A stretch of DNA of 54,495 bases from an uncultured Prevotellaceae bacterium (GTDB taxonomy: Bacteria; Bacteroidota; Bacteroidia; Bacteroidales; Bacteroidaceae): positions 1 through 54,495 of the forward strand of contig ONOG01000015.1 in assembly GCA_900319385.1 (NCBI GenBank). The letters run 5' to 3'. Shown piece after piece: positions 34,291-43,218 of the stretch. Below the pieces are notes generated by a model. It did no database searches and was not told where the DNA came from. It saw only the letters and a list, made by a program, of their open reading frames with translations. The stretch's first letter is position 1. The number at the start of each line of letters is the position of its first letter. Both the position numbers and the translations under genes were made by a program.

Positions 34291-37138
34291 AATACTCCTA
34301 TTCCTAATCGGCCTGACAGGGGTTTGCTCGGCGAGAGCACAAGCAAGCTACAGTGCAACTCTACGTCCCATTCCGCAAATAGCCAAACTGCCTGTGCTCA
34401 GTGTCCACCGTCTGTTTCAAGACAGCGAAGGCTATCTCTGGTACGGAACCGTCGATGGACTTTGTCGCGACGATGGCTACGAAATCAAGTTGCTGCGCAA
34501 CGATTTTCTGCATCCCCAGCCCCTAAGCAGCAATCTCATCCTCACGATCGCTGAGGACAGCCTCCACCGCATTCTTTTCGGCACCCCCAGCGGCGCGTTT
34601 CTCTATAGCAAGACCGACCGTCAGGTGCGCCCCTACTGTCCAGAGACACTGCTCAACCAGCAAGTACAGGAGATATTCTGTGCATCCGATGGCACAGTGC
34701 ACCTCTCGACAGCTCATCAAACCTACGCCATCAGTACAGACGCACGTCCTGTGAAGACTGCTGACGACGTCTCCTCACGCTTCTTCCAAACATCCGACGG
34801 CACCCTCCTGTCAGGTTTCAATCAGCGAGGACTTTGTCGCTACGACCCGCAGAAACATAGCTGGAATCCGATTGACACCCTTGCAGCCCACCTTCCCGTG
34901 AGCGACATGGAGCAGGTAGGGCACTACCTGTGGCTCACCAGCCGTGACAGGGGAATCGTCAGGATGGACCTTCGGGCACAGTCCGTGGCCGAACGCTACA
35001 TGGTGCAGCCACCAGTCAAGAACGCCCTCGGGCAGCCCGTGTTCCACTATTTCTACCTGCGTGCTCAGCAGGATGGGAAGCGGCTTTGGGTGACGTCGAA
35101 CGACGACCTGCACGCCTTCGACATCGATTCATCAGGGTCTTTGCACCCCGTTGACCTTAGCCGTCAGTTGCAAGGCTACACACCAGGGCTGAAGATGCTG
35201 AACGAGGTGATTCGCACCCGCGACGGCAGCATCTGGGTGGCAGGCTACGACCGCGAGAGCTTCGTCATCGACTTCGAGACCTTCAATCGTGAGCGCTACG
35301 ACGTGCCGCCTCTCGCCCAGCGTTTCTCGCGGTCGATACTGCTCATCACCCTCTGTCGCGACGAAGGCAACCGCTACTGGATTTCGCAAGAACGGGTAGG
35401 GCTGTGTCTGTACGACACCGGCACAGGCCAGCTGACGACATTTGCCGACTGTCCCACCACCCGCCACGCTCGGCTCGAATTTGTCCACGAACTGATCCCC
35501 TCTGCTCAGCCGCACCTGGTTTGGACCGTCACAGCGTCGGACTACGTCTTCGGAGTGCGAAGCGACGGCATGCAGATGCAGCTCGTCCACACACTCCAGT
35601 TGCCAGACGGTCAGCACGCCAAGACCCTCTTCGAAGACCGCGACGGCAGCCTGTGGATTGGAACCTACGACGGCATTTTCCGCTACACCCCCTCCGACCG
35701 CACCCTCCACCCCGTGTCACCCAACGCCGGCCACACAACCAGTTTCACCCAGACCCCCGATGGCACACTCTATGCCACCATCACCGGCACTGGCATAGCC
35801 GTTCTGACCCATGGAAAAAAACAGAAAACAATACCCCTCCAGGCCGACCTGCTCTGCATCGCATCTACCCCCGACGGTACACTCTGGATAGGCACCGGCG
35901 CAGGACAAGTGCTGAAAGTGAAACCCGGGAAATGGCACGTCGAACCCCTCCAAATCGCAGCCCTCAACGGCGATATGATTGAAAAGATCGTCCCCGACAA
36001 CGACGGTCACCTCTGGATACTCACCAACCAGCGGCTCATCGAGTACGACCTCGCCAACGACGTCTGTCACCTCGTCAGTGCTGGTTCCGCACCCCAGACG
36101 CTGCGCCGCTTCATGCCCCGCGCCATCAGCCTCCACCAGCCCACAGGCGACATCCTGGTCGGCGGATTCGGCGGAATGCTCGTCTGCCGACCCTCCAGCC
36201 AGCTCGAAGGCACGCCACATCCCGTCCACGTCAGCCTCACCGACGTGCGCATCGGCGACGGCCAACCACCCGTACGAGGCGACGGCATCCATCAGCCCCT
36301 CACCTTGCCCAGCGACGCCCAGAACATCGAGTTCCATTTCTCTGCCCTCGACCACCTGCACGCATCGACCCAGCGCTACGCCTATCGCCTGGACGACGGA
36401 ACGTGGAACCAGCTGGCTGTTGGGCAAAACTCCTTCCACCTGCAACGCCTTACAGCAGGCAGACACAGCCTACAGCTGCGCACGACCGACCGGCAAGGAC
36501 GCTGGAGCTCCGACATCGCCACCTATCAGATCCTGCGAACCCCACATTGGTACGAGACCACACTGGCCTACGCACTCTACGTCCTGGCAGCCCTGCTGCT
36601 CATCATCCTTCTCGTTCGCTACTTCATGCTCCGCACCCGTCGCGAGGAAGAACGCATCTGGAGCGACAGCGCCGAACTCGTAGCCATGCACCAGTACGTC
36701 ACCGAACGCCCGAAGCGTGAAACGACCGCTTCGCAGGGCGTGAAGGGTGAAGTAGCTACTGGTGAAAACGCTTCGCCCTCCACGCTTCACCCTTCACCCT
36801 ACGCCACCATCGACCAGATGCTGCTCGACCGCGCACGCTCCATCACTCTTCAGCACCTCGGCGACGCCGACTTCGGTGTCGAAACCCTGGCGCAGCACAT
36901 GAACATGTCGCGGTCCACCCTCGTACGCAAACTCAAGAGCATCACCGGCCAGACCCCGCTTCAGTTCATCCGCGACGTCAAGATGGACGAGGCCCGTCGC
37001 CTGTTGCAAAGTCGCAGCGCCACCGTGGCCGACGTCGCCCAGCGGCTCGGCTACAGCGACCGCGAACACTTCTCGCGCATCTTCCGCGAAGTCACAGGAC
37101 AACTGCCCAGCGAATGGCAGAAGCAGCAGGGACAGTAG
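34259..37138 (+). CDS. Propeller/Y_Y_Y membrane sensor fused directly to an AraC-type DNA-binding domain
   Basis: The protein is 959 aa if it starts at TTG 34259; no in-frame ATG precedes the signal peptide (IQILLFLIGLTGVCSARA). Residues 35-650 contain two-component-regulator propeller repeats (VHRLFQDSEGYLWYGTVDGL, LFEDRDGSLWIGTYDGIFRY, PDGTLWIGTGAGQ). A Y_Y_Y-type beta domain follows (about 660-765), then one membrane helix (about 768-790), a linker and an AraC HTH (about 850-957: DFGVETLAQHMNMSRSTLVR, VADVAQRLGYSDREHFSRIF). Hybrid two-component regulators of this class normally have HisKA, HATPase and receiver domains between membrane helix and HTH; none is here. It would act as a membrane-bound one-component activator, probably of a glycan-use gene nearby. 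Confidence 0.85.
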   Translation: MRIEKSKIKIQILLFLIGLTGVCSARAQASYSATLRPIPQIAKLPVLSVHRLFQDSEGYLWYGTVDGLCRDDGYEIKLLRNDFLHPQPLSSNLILTIAEDSLHRILFGTPSGAFLYSKTDRQVRPYCPETLLNQQVQEIFCASDGTVHLSTAHQTYAISTDARPVKTADDVSSRFFQTSDGTLLSGFNQRGLCRYDPQKHSWNPIDTLAAHLPVSDMEQVGHYLWLTSRDRGIVRMDLRAQSVAERYMVQPPVKNALGQPVFHYFYLRAQQDGKRLWVTSNDDLHAFDIDSSGSLHPVDLSRQLQGYTPGLKMLNEVIRTRDGSIWVAGYDRESFVIDFETFNRERYDVPPLAQRFSRSILLITLCRDEGNRYWISQERVGLCLYDTGTGQLTTFADCPTTRHARLEFVHELIPSAQPHLVWTVTASDYVFGVRSDGMQMQLVHTLQLPDGQHAKTLFEDRDGSLWIGTYDGIFRYTPSDRTLHPVSPNAGHTTSFTQTPDGTLYATITGTGIAVLTHGKKQKTIPLQADLLCIASTPDGTLWIGTGAGQVLKVKPGKWHVEPLQIAALNGDMIEKIVPDNDGHLWILTNQRLIEYDLANDVCHLVSAGSAPQTLRRFMPRAISLHQPTGDILVGGFGGMLVCRPSSQLEGTPHPVHVSLTDVRIGDGQPPVRGDGIHQPLTLPSDAQNIEFHFSALDHLHASTQRYAYRLDDGTWNQLAVGQNSFHLQRLTAGRHSLQLRTTDRQGRWSSDIATYQILRTPHWYETTLAYALYVLAALLLIILLVRYFMLRTRREEERIWSDSAELVAMHQYVTERPKRETTASQGVKGEVATGENASPSTLHPSPYATIDQMLLDRARSITLQHLGDADFGVETLAQHMNMSRSTLVRKLKSITGQTPLQFIRDVKMDEARRLLQSRSATVADVAQRLGYSDREHFSRIFREVTGQLPSEWQKQQGQ
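36729..36797. repeat. Repeat-like inverted sequence inside the sensor gene
   Basis: GTGAAGGGTGAAG (36740-36752) is exactly inverted at 36785-36797, with CGCTTCGC copies around both arms. It resembles the GGTGAAAAGTGAAA-type intergenic runs and encodes the Ser/Gly/Pro-rich linker between the membrane helix and the HTH domain. The frame is preserved. Confidence 0.6.
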
Positions 37139-37181
37139 CCTACATCCACCGCCGCCTCTGACCTCACCTACGTCGTGCCTT

Positions 37182-37208
37182 GCAGCCAGCAGACCCTCTG
37201 CCGGCTGC
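37182..37208 (+). terminator. Terminator after the AraC-fused sensor gene
   Basis: GCAGCCAGCAGA (37182-37193) pairs with TCTGCCGGCTGC (37197-37208) with one mismatch and a three-base loop, followed by ATTATTTGTTTT. It lies 44 bases after the stop codon. Confidence 0.65.
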
Positions 37209-37355
37209 ATTATTTGTTTTGAAGGGTGGATTCCTGGTCGGTTGTGGCTGGGGCGTTTGTCGCAAATCGGGGGGACAAAACGTTCAAACTGCTTTGTGTC
37301 GGTTTTTTGACGCAAAAATGAACGATTTTTCTTTCCGTCATGTCTGTTTTCTCTG

Positions 37356-37363
37356 TAAATTTG
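37356..37363 (+). promoter_or_regulatory. Promoter of the phosphatase-GH127 fusion gene (-7 box)
   Basis: TAAATTTG lies 31 bases before the ATG at 37395. The -33 region is weak, which would fit dependence on an activator such as the AraC-type protein encoded just upstream (inference). Confidence 0.55.
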
Positions 37364-37394
37364 CAACAATTTTCAACCTAACTGTATTTTCGAT

Positions 37395-40300
37395 ATGATG
37401 AAGACAAAGCCGATGTATTTGCTGGCACTGGTGGCGCTGTGGCTCCTGCCTGCCGGACGTGTATGGGCCGATGCCGAAACGGGTAGGGGCTCGGTGGTAA
37501 GAGAAACGGTGGAGGCACAGGTGCCGTTCACCTACAAGTCGGAGTCGCGGACGCTCGACGTGGCGCTGCGCTATGTGCTGGTGGCGGAGCAGTATCCCAA
37601 CACGCTCTACGACCACACGACGCTGCAGATTCCGTTTGCGGAGCTGTCGGAGGCGCTGGGCGTGAAGGTGACGACGGGCAATATGGTCGACATGACTTAC
37701 CTGCCCCTCGCCGATGGGACGTATGGTCACAACAACGACAACTGGTACGACGCGCAGGGTTTCCGTTCGTCGTGGACGGGTGAGAGCCGTTGGTTCATCC
37801 AGCCCATCACGACCGATGCGCAGAACTACACGCTGTGGACGGGACAGGCAGGTGTGTATAACGCTACCTACCAGTCGAAGGTGGGCGACACGTACCACTC
37901 GACGTTCTACGTGGTGAGTGGCACGAAGGCTGTCGAACTTGACCTCACGCTGCGGGTGGTGAGTGGCGAAGGCGATGTGCCCGAGTGGGTGCACCGTCAT
38001 CAGATTGAGTCGCTGTCGAATATTCGCGACCTGGGCGGATGGACCACGGAGCGCGGCGAACAGGTGCTGTACGGCAAGTTGTTCCGAGGTTCGGAGCTGA
38101 ACGGCGAGAAGTATAACGCATCGGCTGCGGCGCGTGAGCAGCTGCGCGACGAACTGGGCATACGTGCCGAGCTCGACCTGCGCACGCACCAACAGGCGCA
38201 GAGCATCAAGCAGTCGCCCCTGGGTGCAGATGTAGATTACCTGCGCGTGGTGAACGAACCGTTCTATCTCGACGGCGTTCGCACGGCGTGGGTGAACTAT
38301 CAGCACGACTTTGATTTTATCCTTCGCAACCTGCGCGAGGGTCGCCCCGTCTATTTCCACTGCATCTGGGGCGCCGACCGCACCGGTACGCTGGCCCTCA
38401 TGCTCGAGGGACTGCTGGGACTGTCGGAGGAGGATCTATACACCGATTATGAACTGACGGCGCTGACCTTCCCCGAAGGCGAGACGCGCACGAAGGCAAA
38501 GGTCGAACCCGTGGTCACGTATGTGAAGACGTTCGACGGTTCGACGTTGCAGCAGCAGTTCATCAACTACTGGCATCAGCATGCCCATGTGCCGCTGGCC
38601 GACCTCAACGAGTTCTGTCAACTCATGCTCGGCAGCTCGACCGACTACACGGAGGGTCTGGCTGAACCGCTCGACAACCTGGCTTACGATGCCAACCGTG
38701 TGGAGGCCAGCTTCACGCATTCGACGACCGACCTCTACAGCGTGAACGACGGAATCCTCGGCTTCGGCGAATTGCCTGAGCGCAAGCATTGGAACACCTG
38801 GGACCCCGTGCGCCCTGCCAGCCAGTGGCTGAGCTACGGCTGGAGTTCGCCGCAGACCGTCGAACGGGTGCGTGTGGCATGGTGGAGCGACAACGACGTG
38901 GCGGGCGACAATGTGCTCGTGCCTGCCTCGTGGGTCGTGGAGTACTGGGACGAGGCGGCGGCAGCGTGGAAGGCTGTCGAGCTCTTGGAAGGCGAGGCCT
39001 ATACGCAGAGCCGCACCGCTGTGAGCAGCATTCGCATCCAACCCGTCACGACCACACGCTTGAGAATCGTGATGCAGTGTCAGCGCGGCGCATCGACCTA
39101 CTCTGCCGTCGGCATCACCGAATGGGAGGTGCTGGGTCATCGCAGTGCGGAACCCCTCGTGCTGGGCGACTATCCGATTCAGAATGTCGATTTCTCGCAC
39201 GTCAGCCTCGACGACCCCTTCTGGCGTCCGCGCATGGAACAGAACCAGACGGTGACGATTCCGGTGGCACTCGACCAGTGTGAGAAGTCCAACCGTATGC
39301 TGAATTTCGAGAAAGCCGCCGCCATCCTGCGCGGAGAGAACATCGGATATTTCGACACGGAGTGCACCTTCGACGACACCGACATCTATAAAATCCTCGA
39401 AGGGATGGCCTACTCGATTCAGACTCACTATTCGAAGGAGCTCGACGACCGCATGGACGAACTCATCGCCCTGGTCGGCTCGGCTCAGGAGCCCGACGGC
39501 TATCTCTACACGCCGCGCACGGCTGGCAACCCTGCCGGCATGCACGCTTGGGTGGGGCAGAACCGCTGGGAGAAGGATCCGGACCTGAGCCACGAGCTCT
39601 ACAACGCCGGCCATCTGTACGAGGCGGCGTATGCCCACTATATCTCGACGGGCAAGACCACGCTGCTCGACATCGCGACGAAGAATGCCGACCTGCTTGT
39701 CCATGATTTCCTCGAGGGCGGCCTCACCTACGAGCCTGGTCACCAGATTGTGGAGATGGGACTGGTGAAGCTTTACCGTGCGACGGGCAAGGAGGACTAC
39801 ATGCGGCTGGCGAAGTATTTCCTCGACCTGCGCGGTGCCCGTGGCGTGATGCGTCAAGGGTATAGCCAGACACACAAGCCCGTCGTGATGCAGGACGAAG
39901 CCGTGGGCCACGCCGTGCGTGCTGCCTATATGTACGCCGGCATGGCCGATGTGGCTGCCATCACCGGCGATGCCGACTACCTCGCTGCCATCGACCGCAT
40001 CTGGGACAATGTCGCTCAGAAGAAATACTACATCACGGGCGGCATCGGTGCGCGCCACAACGGCGAGGCGTTTGGCAGCAACTACGAGCTGCCCAACCAG
40101 GAGGCCTACTGCGAAACCTGTGCCGCCATTGCCAACGTATATTGGAACTGGCGTATGTTCCTCCTGCATGGCGAGTCCAAATACTACGACGTGCTGGAGC
40201 GCACGCTCTACAACGGTGTCGTCTCTGGCATCAACCTGCAGGGCGACCGCTTCTTCTATCCGAACCCGCTGGCGAGCGACGGGACCTACGAGCGCAGTGC

Positions 40301-41741
40301 ATGGTTCGGCTGTGCCTGCTGTCCGAGCAACCTGTGCCGCTTCATCGCATCGGTGCCTGGCTATATGTATGCCCACCGCGACGACAAGGTCTATGTCAAC
40401 CTCTATGCTCAGGGCACGGCCGACATCGACCTCGGCGAGCAGGGCAAGCTGGGACTGCGTCAGACGACCGGCTATCCGTGGAACGGAGACATCCAGTTGA
40501 CGGTGAACACCGAGCAGCTGACCGATAAGCACCTTGCCCTCATGCTGCGTCTGCCTGGATGGGCACAGGGACAGCCCGTGCCCAGCGACCTCTACCGCTA
40601 TGTCGATGGCGAAACGGCACCCGTCGTGGTCAGTGTCAACGGCACGGCAGTGGACTACACGCTGCAGGACGGCTACATGACCCTCGACCGCGAATGGCAG
40701 CAGGGCGACGTCGTCAGCTTCAGTCTGCCCATGCCCGTTCGCCATGTGCTGGCCAACGACGCTGTCGCTGCCGATGCCGGATTGGTGGCTGTGGAGCGTG
40801 GTCCCATTGTCTATTGCATGGAACAGGCCGACAACACGCAGCGTTTCGACGCCCTGATCTGCAACGACGAGGCCACGGCCAGCGTTGCCGACGCCTCCAT
40901 CCTCGGCTATCACTTCCAGGGCATCACGCTCGACGCTCAGGTGAAGCGTGGCAGCGAGACGGCTGCGGCTCCCATCACCCTCATCCCGTATTACGCTTGG
41001 AACAACCGCGGACGCGGCACGATGAAGGTTTGGATGCCCCGCACTGCCGCTGCGGCGAAGTTTGAGGCTTGGCCCGTGGTGGTCAACTTGTCCGACGTCG
41101 ATGTGCTCAAGACGCAGGATTTGACCATCGAGACCGAACCACTCAACGACGGCTGGGCCACCCATACGGTGACGGGTCTCACGTCCGACATCGACGTGCC
41201 CACGACGCTCGGCCTTCCCATCACGAGTTTTTCGCTCGATATGATGTATGCACCCGTCAGCGACACGTCGCTCAGCCGCACCAAGGGTGCCAGCGATGCC
41301 AAGGGTTTCTGGTTCGAGAACGCTGACGGTCAGCCTGGTCCGCTCTACAACCAGCCTTCGTGGAACGAGCCCACGGCCCGCATCTTTGTCAACGTCGAGG
41401 GCTTCTACCACACGGATAAGAGCCTCTCGCTCGGCTTTGGCCAGCGTCCCCTCTCCTGTCAGTCGGGCACATACGTGGCACCCATCTACATGCTCTCGCC
41501 AGCCGACAACGACGGACGCCACCGTGCCGTCGTCTATAACCTGCGCTTTCATCTGGCTGGCGACGTCCCCGACGGCATCGAAGAGCTACAAGGTACAAAG
41601 TACGAAGCACAAAGTGGCGACGGCCAACTGACCATCTACGACCTGACAGGTCGCCGTCTGTCACAGCTCCAGACGGGGTTGAACCTCGTTCGTCGTGCAG
41701 ACGGAAGCGTGACAAAGGTGATGGTGACCTTGGAAAATTAA
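37395..41741 (+). CDS. Secreted fusion: DUF4859-like, Tyr-phosphatase-like, discoidin-like, GH127, sorting tail
   Basis: This 1448-aa single open frame starts with a signal peptide (MMKTKPMYLLALVALWLLPAG). Residues about 38-195 resemble DUF4859. Residues 200-420 are a Y_phosphatase3/LipA-like phosphatase (SNIRDLGGWTTERGE, LFRGSEL) with the P-loop H322-C323-x5-R329 (HCIWGADRTG). Residues 430-595 look like a discoidin/F5-8C-type module. Residues 597-1215 are a GH127 beta-L-arabinofuranosidase with E907-x-C909 (YCETCAAI) and C975-C976 (GCACCPSNLCR), the zinc and nucleophile set of HypBA1. A second DUF4859-like domain (about 1255-1395) and a T9SS-like tail follow (LTIYDLTGRRLSQLQTG). Both enzymatic sites look intact. 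The last residues (LEN) lie in an AT-rich repeat. The neighbouring AraC-fused sensor is the obvious candidate regulator. Confidence 0.85.
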   Translation: MMKTKPMYLLALVALWLLPAGRVWADAETGRGSVVRETVEAQVPFTYKSESRTLDVALRYVLVAEQYPNTLYDHTTLQIPFAELSEALGVKVTTGNMVDMTYLPLADGTYGHNNDNWYDAQGFRSSWTGESRWFIQPITTDAQNYTLWTGQAGVYNATYQSKVGDTYHSTFYVVSGTKAVELDLTLRVVSGEGDVPEWVHRHQIESLSNIRDLGGWTTERGEQVLYGKLFRGSELNGEKYNASAAAREQLRDELGIRAELDLRTHQQAQSIKQSPLGADVDYLRVVNEPFYLDGVRTAWVNYQHDFDFILRNLREGRPVYFHCIWGADRTGTLALMLEGLLGLSEEDLYTDYELTALTFPEGETRTKAKVEPVVTYVKTFDGSTLQQQFINYWHQHAHVPLADLNEFCQLMLGSSTDYTEGLAEPLDNLAYDANRVEASFTHSTTDLYSVNDGILGFGELPERKHWNTWDPVRPASQWLSYGWSSPQTVERVRVAWWSDNDVAGDNVLVPASWVVEYWDEAAAAWKAVELLEGEAYTQSRTAVSSIRIQPVTTTRLRIVMQCQRGASTYSAVGITEWEVLGHRSAEPLVLGDYPIQNVDFSHVSLDDPFWRPRMEQNQTVTIPVALDQCEKSNRMLNFEKAAAILRGENIGYFDTECTFDDTDIYKILEGMAYSIQTHYSKELDDRMDELIALVGSAQEPDGYLYTPRTAGNPAGMHAWVGQNRWEKDPDLSHELYNAGHLYEAAYAHYISTGKTTLLDIATKNADLLVHDFLEGGLTYEPGHQIVEMGLVKLYRATGKEDYMRLAKYFLDLRGARGVMRQGYSQTHKPVVMQDEAVGHAVRAAYMYAGMADVAAITGDADYLAAIDRIWDNVAQKKYYITGGIGARHNGEAFGSNYELPNQEAYCETCAAIANVYWNWRMFLLHGESKYYDVLERTLYNGVVSGINLQGDRFFYPNPLASDGTYERSAWFGCACCPSNLCRFIASVPGYMYAHRDDKVYVNLYAQGTADIDLGEQGKLGLRQTTGYPWNGDIQLTVNTEQLTDKHLALMLRLPGWAQGQPVPSDLYRYVDGETAPVVVSVNGTAVDYTLQDGYMTLDREWQQGDVVSFSLPMPVRHVLANDAVAADAGLVAVERGPIVYCMEQADNTQRFDALICNDEATASVADASILGYHFQGITLDAQVKRGSETAAAPITLIPYYAWNNRGRGTMKVWMPRTAAAAKFEAWPVVVNLSDVDVLKTQDLTIETEPLNDGWATHTVTGLTSDIDVPTTLGLPITSFSLDMMYAPVSDTSLSRTKGASDAKGFWFENADGQPGPLYNQPSWNEPTARIFVNVEGFYHTDKSLSLGFGQRPLSCQSGTYVAPIYMLSPADNDGRHRAVVYNLRFHLAGDVPDGIEELQGTKYEAQSGDGQLTIYDLTGRRLSQLQTGLNLVRRADGSVTKVMVTLEN

Positions 41742-41957
41742 GAATTAAGAATTAAAAATTAAAAATTAGCCTGCCGGCTGGCGTACTTCTCTTCTGTTGA
41801 GTTGGAAGGATAGTATGCTGTCATGGAAAATTAAGAATTAAAAATTAATAATTAAAAATTAGCCTGCCGGCTGGCGTACTTCTCTTCTGTTGAGTTGGAA
41901 GGATAGTATGCTGTCCGGCAGGCTAATTTTTAATTTTTAATTTTTAATTTTTAATTA
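41731..41957. repeat. Tandem 93-bp duplication ending in a 21-bp inverted repeat
   Basis: Bases 41731-41823 and 41824-41915 are near-identical copies: an AATTAAAAATT run, then GCCTGCCGGCTGG, then a 44-bp unique segment. The second copy's left arm (41850-41870, containing TTAGCCTGCCGG) is perfectly inverted at 41915-41935, followed by more AATTTTT runs. The first copy begins inside the stop region of the fusion gene, so duplication carried the stop context (TGGAAAATTAA) with it. The junction also matches 15400-15425. Confidence 0.85.
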
Positions 41958-41964
41958 TATATCG

Positions 41965-41972
41965 TACCTTTG
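41965..41972 (+). promoter_or_regulatory. Promoter box next to the GT4 start codon
   Basis: TACCTTTG ends four bases before the ATG at 41977, so transcription should begin at or next to the start codon. The -33 position lies in an AATTTTT run without a clear TTTG. Confidence 0.6.
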
Positions 41973-41976
41973 CACC

Positions 41977-43218
41977 ATGAAAGTATTGTTGGTGAACACT
42001 TCGGAGCGCGTTGGCGGAGCAGCCATCGCCGCCAACCGTCTGATGGAAGCACTGAAGAAGCATGGTGTGACGGTGCAGATGCTGGTGCGCGACCGCCAGT
42101 CGCAGCAGCTGACGGTGTCGGCCATTCCCACGTCGTTGCTCCTGCCGCTGAAGTTCCTGTGGGAACGGCTGCTCATCTTCCTCAGCAACGGATGGAAGCG
42201 CAGCACGCTCTGGAGCGTCGATATCGCCAACACAGGGACCGACATCACGCAAATGCCTGAGTTTCAGCGTGCCGACGTGGTTCACCTGCACTGGGTCAAC
42301 CAGTCGTTTCTTTCGCTCTCCGACATGGAGAAAATCCTGCGTTCGGGCAAGCGCATCGTCGTCACGATGCACGATATGTGGTACTTCACCGGCATTTGCC
42401 ACTACGCTGCCGACTGCACGAAGTACGAGTCGGCGTGTCGCGAATGTCCGTTGATGAGTCGTGTCGGCATTGACTATGCACGCCGTGTGTTCGACCGCAA
42501 GCAACTCATGTATGCGAAGCAGCCCATCACGTTTGTGGGTTGCAGCCAGTGGATCGCCGACCTGGCGCGCCGCTCGGTGCTCACCCGCGGCCAGCGCGTG
42601 GTGTCCATTCCCAATGCCATCAACACCGATGTGTTCTCGCCGAGCGACATGGCCGAGGCACGGGCCAAGCTCAATCTGCCTCAGTTCCAAAGTCTGATTC
42701 TCTTCGGTTCGCAGCGCATCACCGACGAACGTAAGGGTTTTTCGTTGCTCGTGGAGTCGTGCCGCATTCTGCGCCGCGAACATCCCGAACTCAGTTTGGG
42801 CATCGTGGTCGTGGGCGGCGCGTCGGACACGGTGCGCGATGCCGTGCCCTACGACGTCTATCCCGTCGGCTATCAGAGCAAGGAACTGGACATGGCGCTG
42901 CTCTACAACGCCGTCGATGCCTACGTCACCCCCTCGCTGCAGGACAACCTGCCCAACACGATCGTCGAGGCCCTGGCCTGCGGCACACCCTGCGTCGGCT
43001 TCCGAGTGGGCGGCATTCCCGAAATGATTGACCACGAACGCAACGGCTACGTGGCGCACTACCGCGACGCAGCCGACTTTGCCCGCGGCATCCTCTACTG
43101 CCTGTCGCCCGAACGCCACGGGCAACTCGCCGCCGAGGCTCGCCGCAAAGCCCTTGCCACCTACAGCGAAGAGCAGGTGGCCCAACGATACAGCGAAATC
43201 TATGCAGGAACGGACTGA
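41977..43218 (+). CDS. GT4-family glycosyltransferase
   Basis: The 413-aa protein has the two Rossmann lobes of GT-B enzymes: N-terminal VNTSERVGGAAIAANRLMEAL and C-terminal QRITDERKGFSLLVES with the family motif SLQDNLPNTIVEALACGTPCVGF (E-x7-E type). It transfers a sugar from a nucleotide-sugar donor, probably to a lipid-linked or surface glycan. A cysteine cluster (CHYAADCTKYESACRECPL) in the middle is typical of a subgroup of Bacteroidetes GT4 enzymes. It overlaps the next GT gene by 17 bases. The promoter directly adjoins the start, suggesting a leaderless transcript. Confidence 0.9.
   Translation: MKVLLVNTSERVGGAAIAANRLMEALKKHGVTVQMLVRDRQSQQLTVSAIPTSLLLPLKFLWERLLIFLSNGWKRSTLWSVDIANTGTDITQMPEFQRADVVHLHWVNQSFLSLSDMEKILRSGKRIVVTMHDMWYFTGICHYAADCTKYESACRECPLMSRVGIDYARRVFDRKQLMYAKQPITFVGCSQWIADLARRSVLTRGQRVVSIPNAINTDVFSPSDMAEARAKLNLPQFQSLILFGSQRITDERKGFSLLVESCRILRREHPELSLGIVVVGGASDTVRDAVPYDVYPVGYQSKELDMALLYNAVDAYVTPSLQDNLPNTIVEALACGTPCVGFRVGGIPEMIDHERNGYVAHYRDAADFARGILYCLSPERHGQLAAEARRKALATYSEEQVAQRYSEIYAGTD

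Noticed and set aside
37395..41741. Two genes accidentally joined
   Set aside because: The frame is continuous, with no internal stop, no signal peptide or promoter before the GH127 part, and a single sorting tail at the end, so a genuine fusion is more likely.
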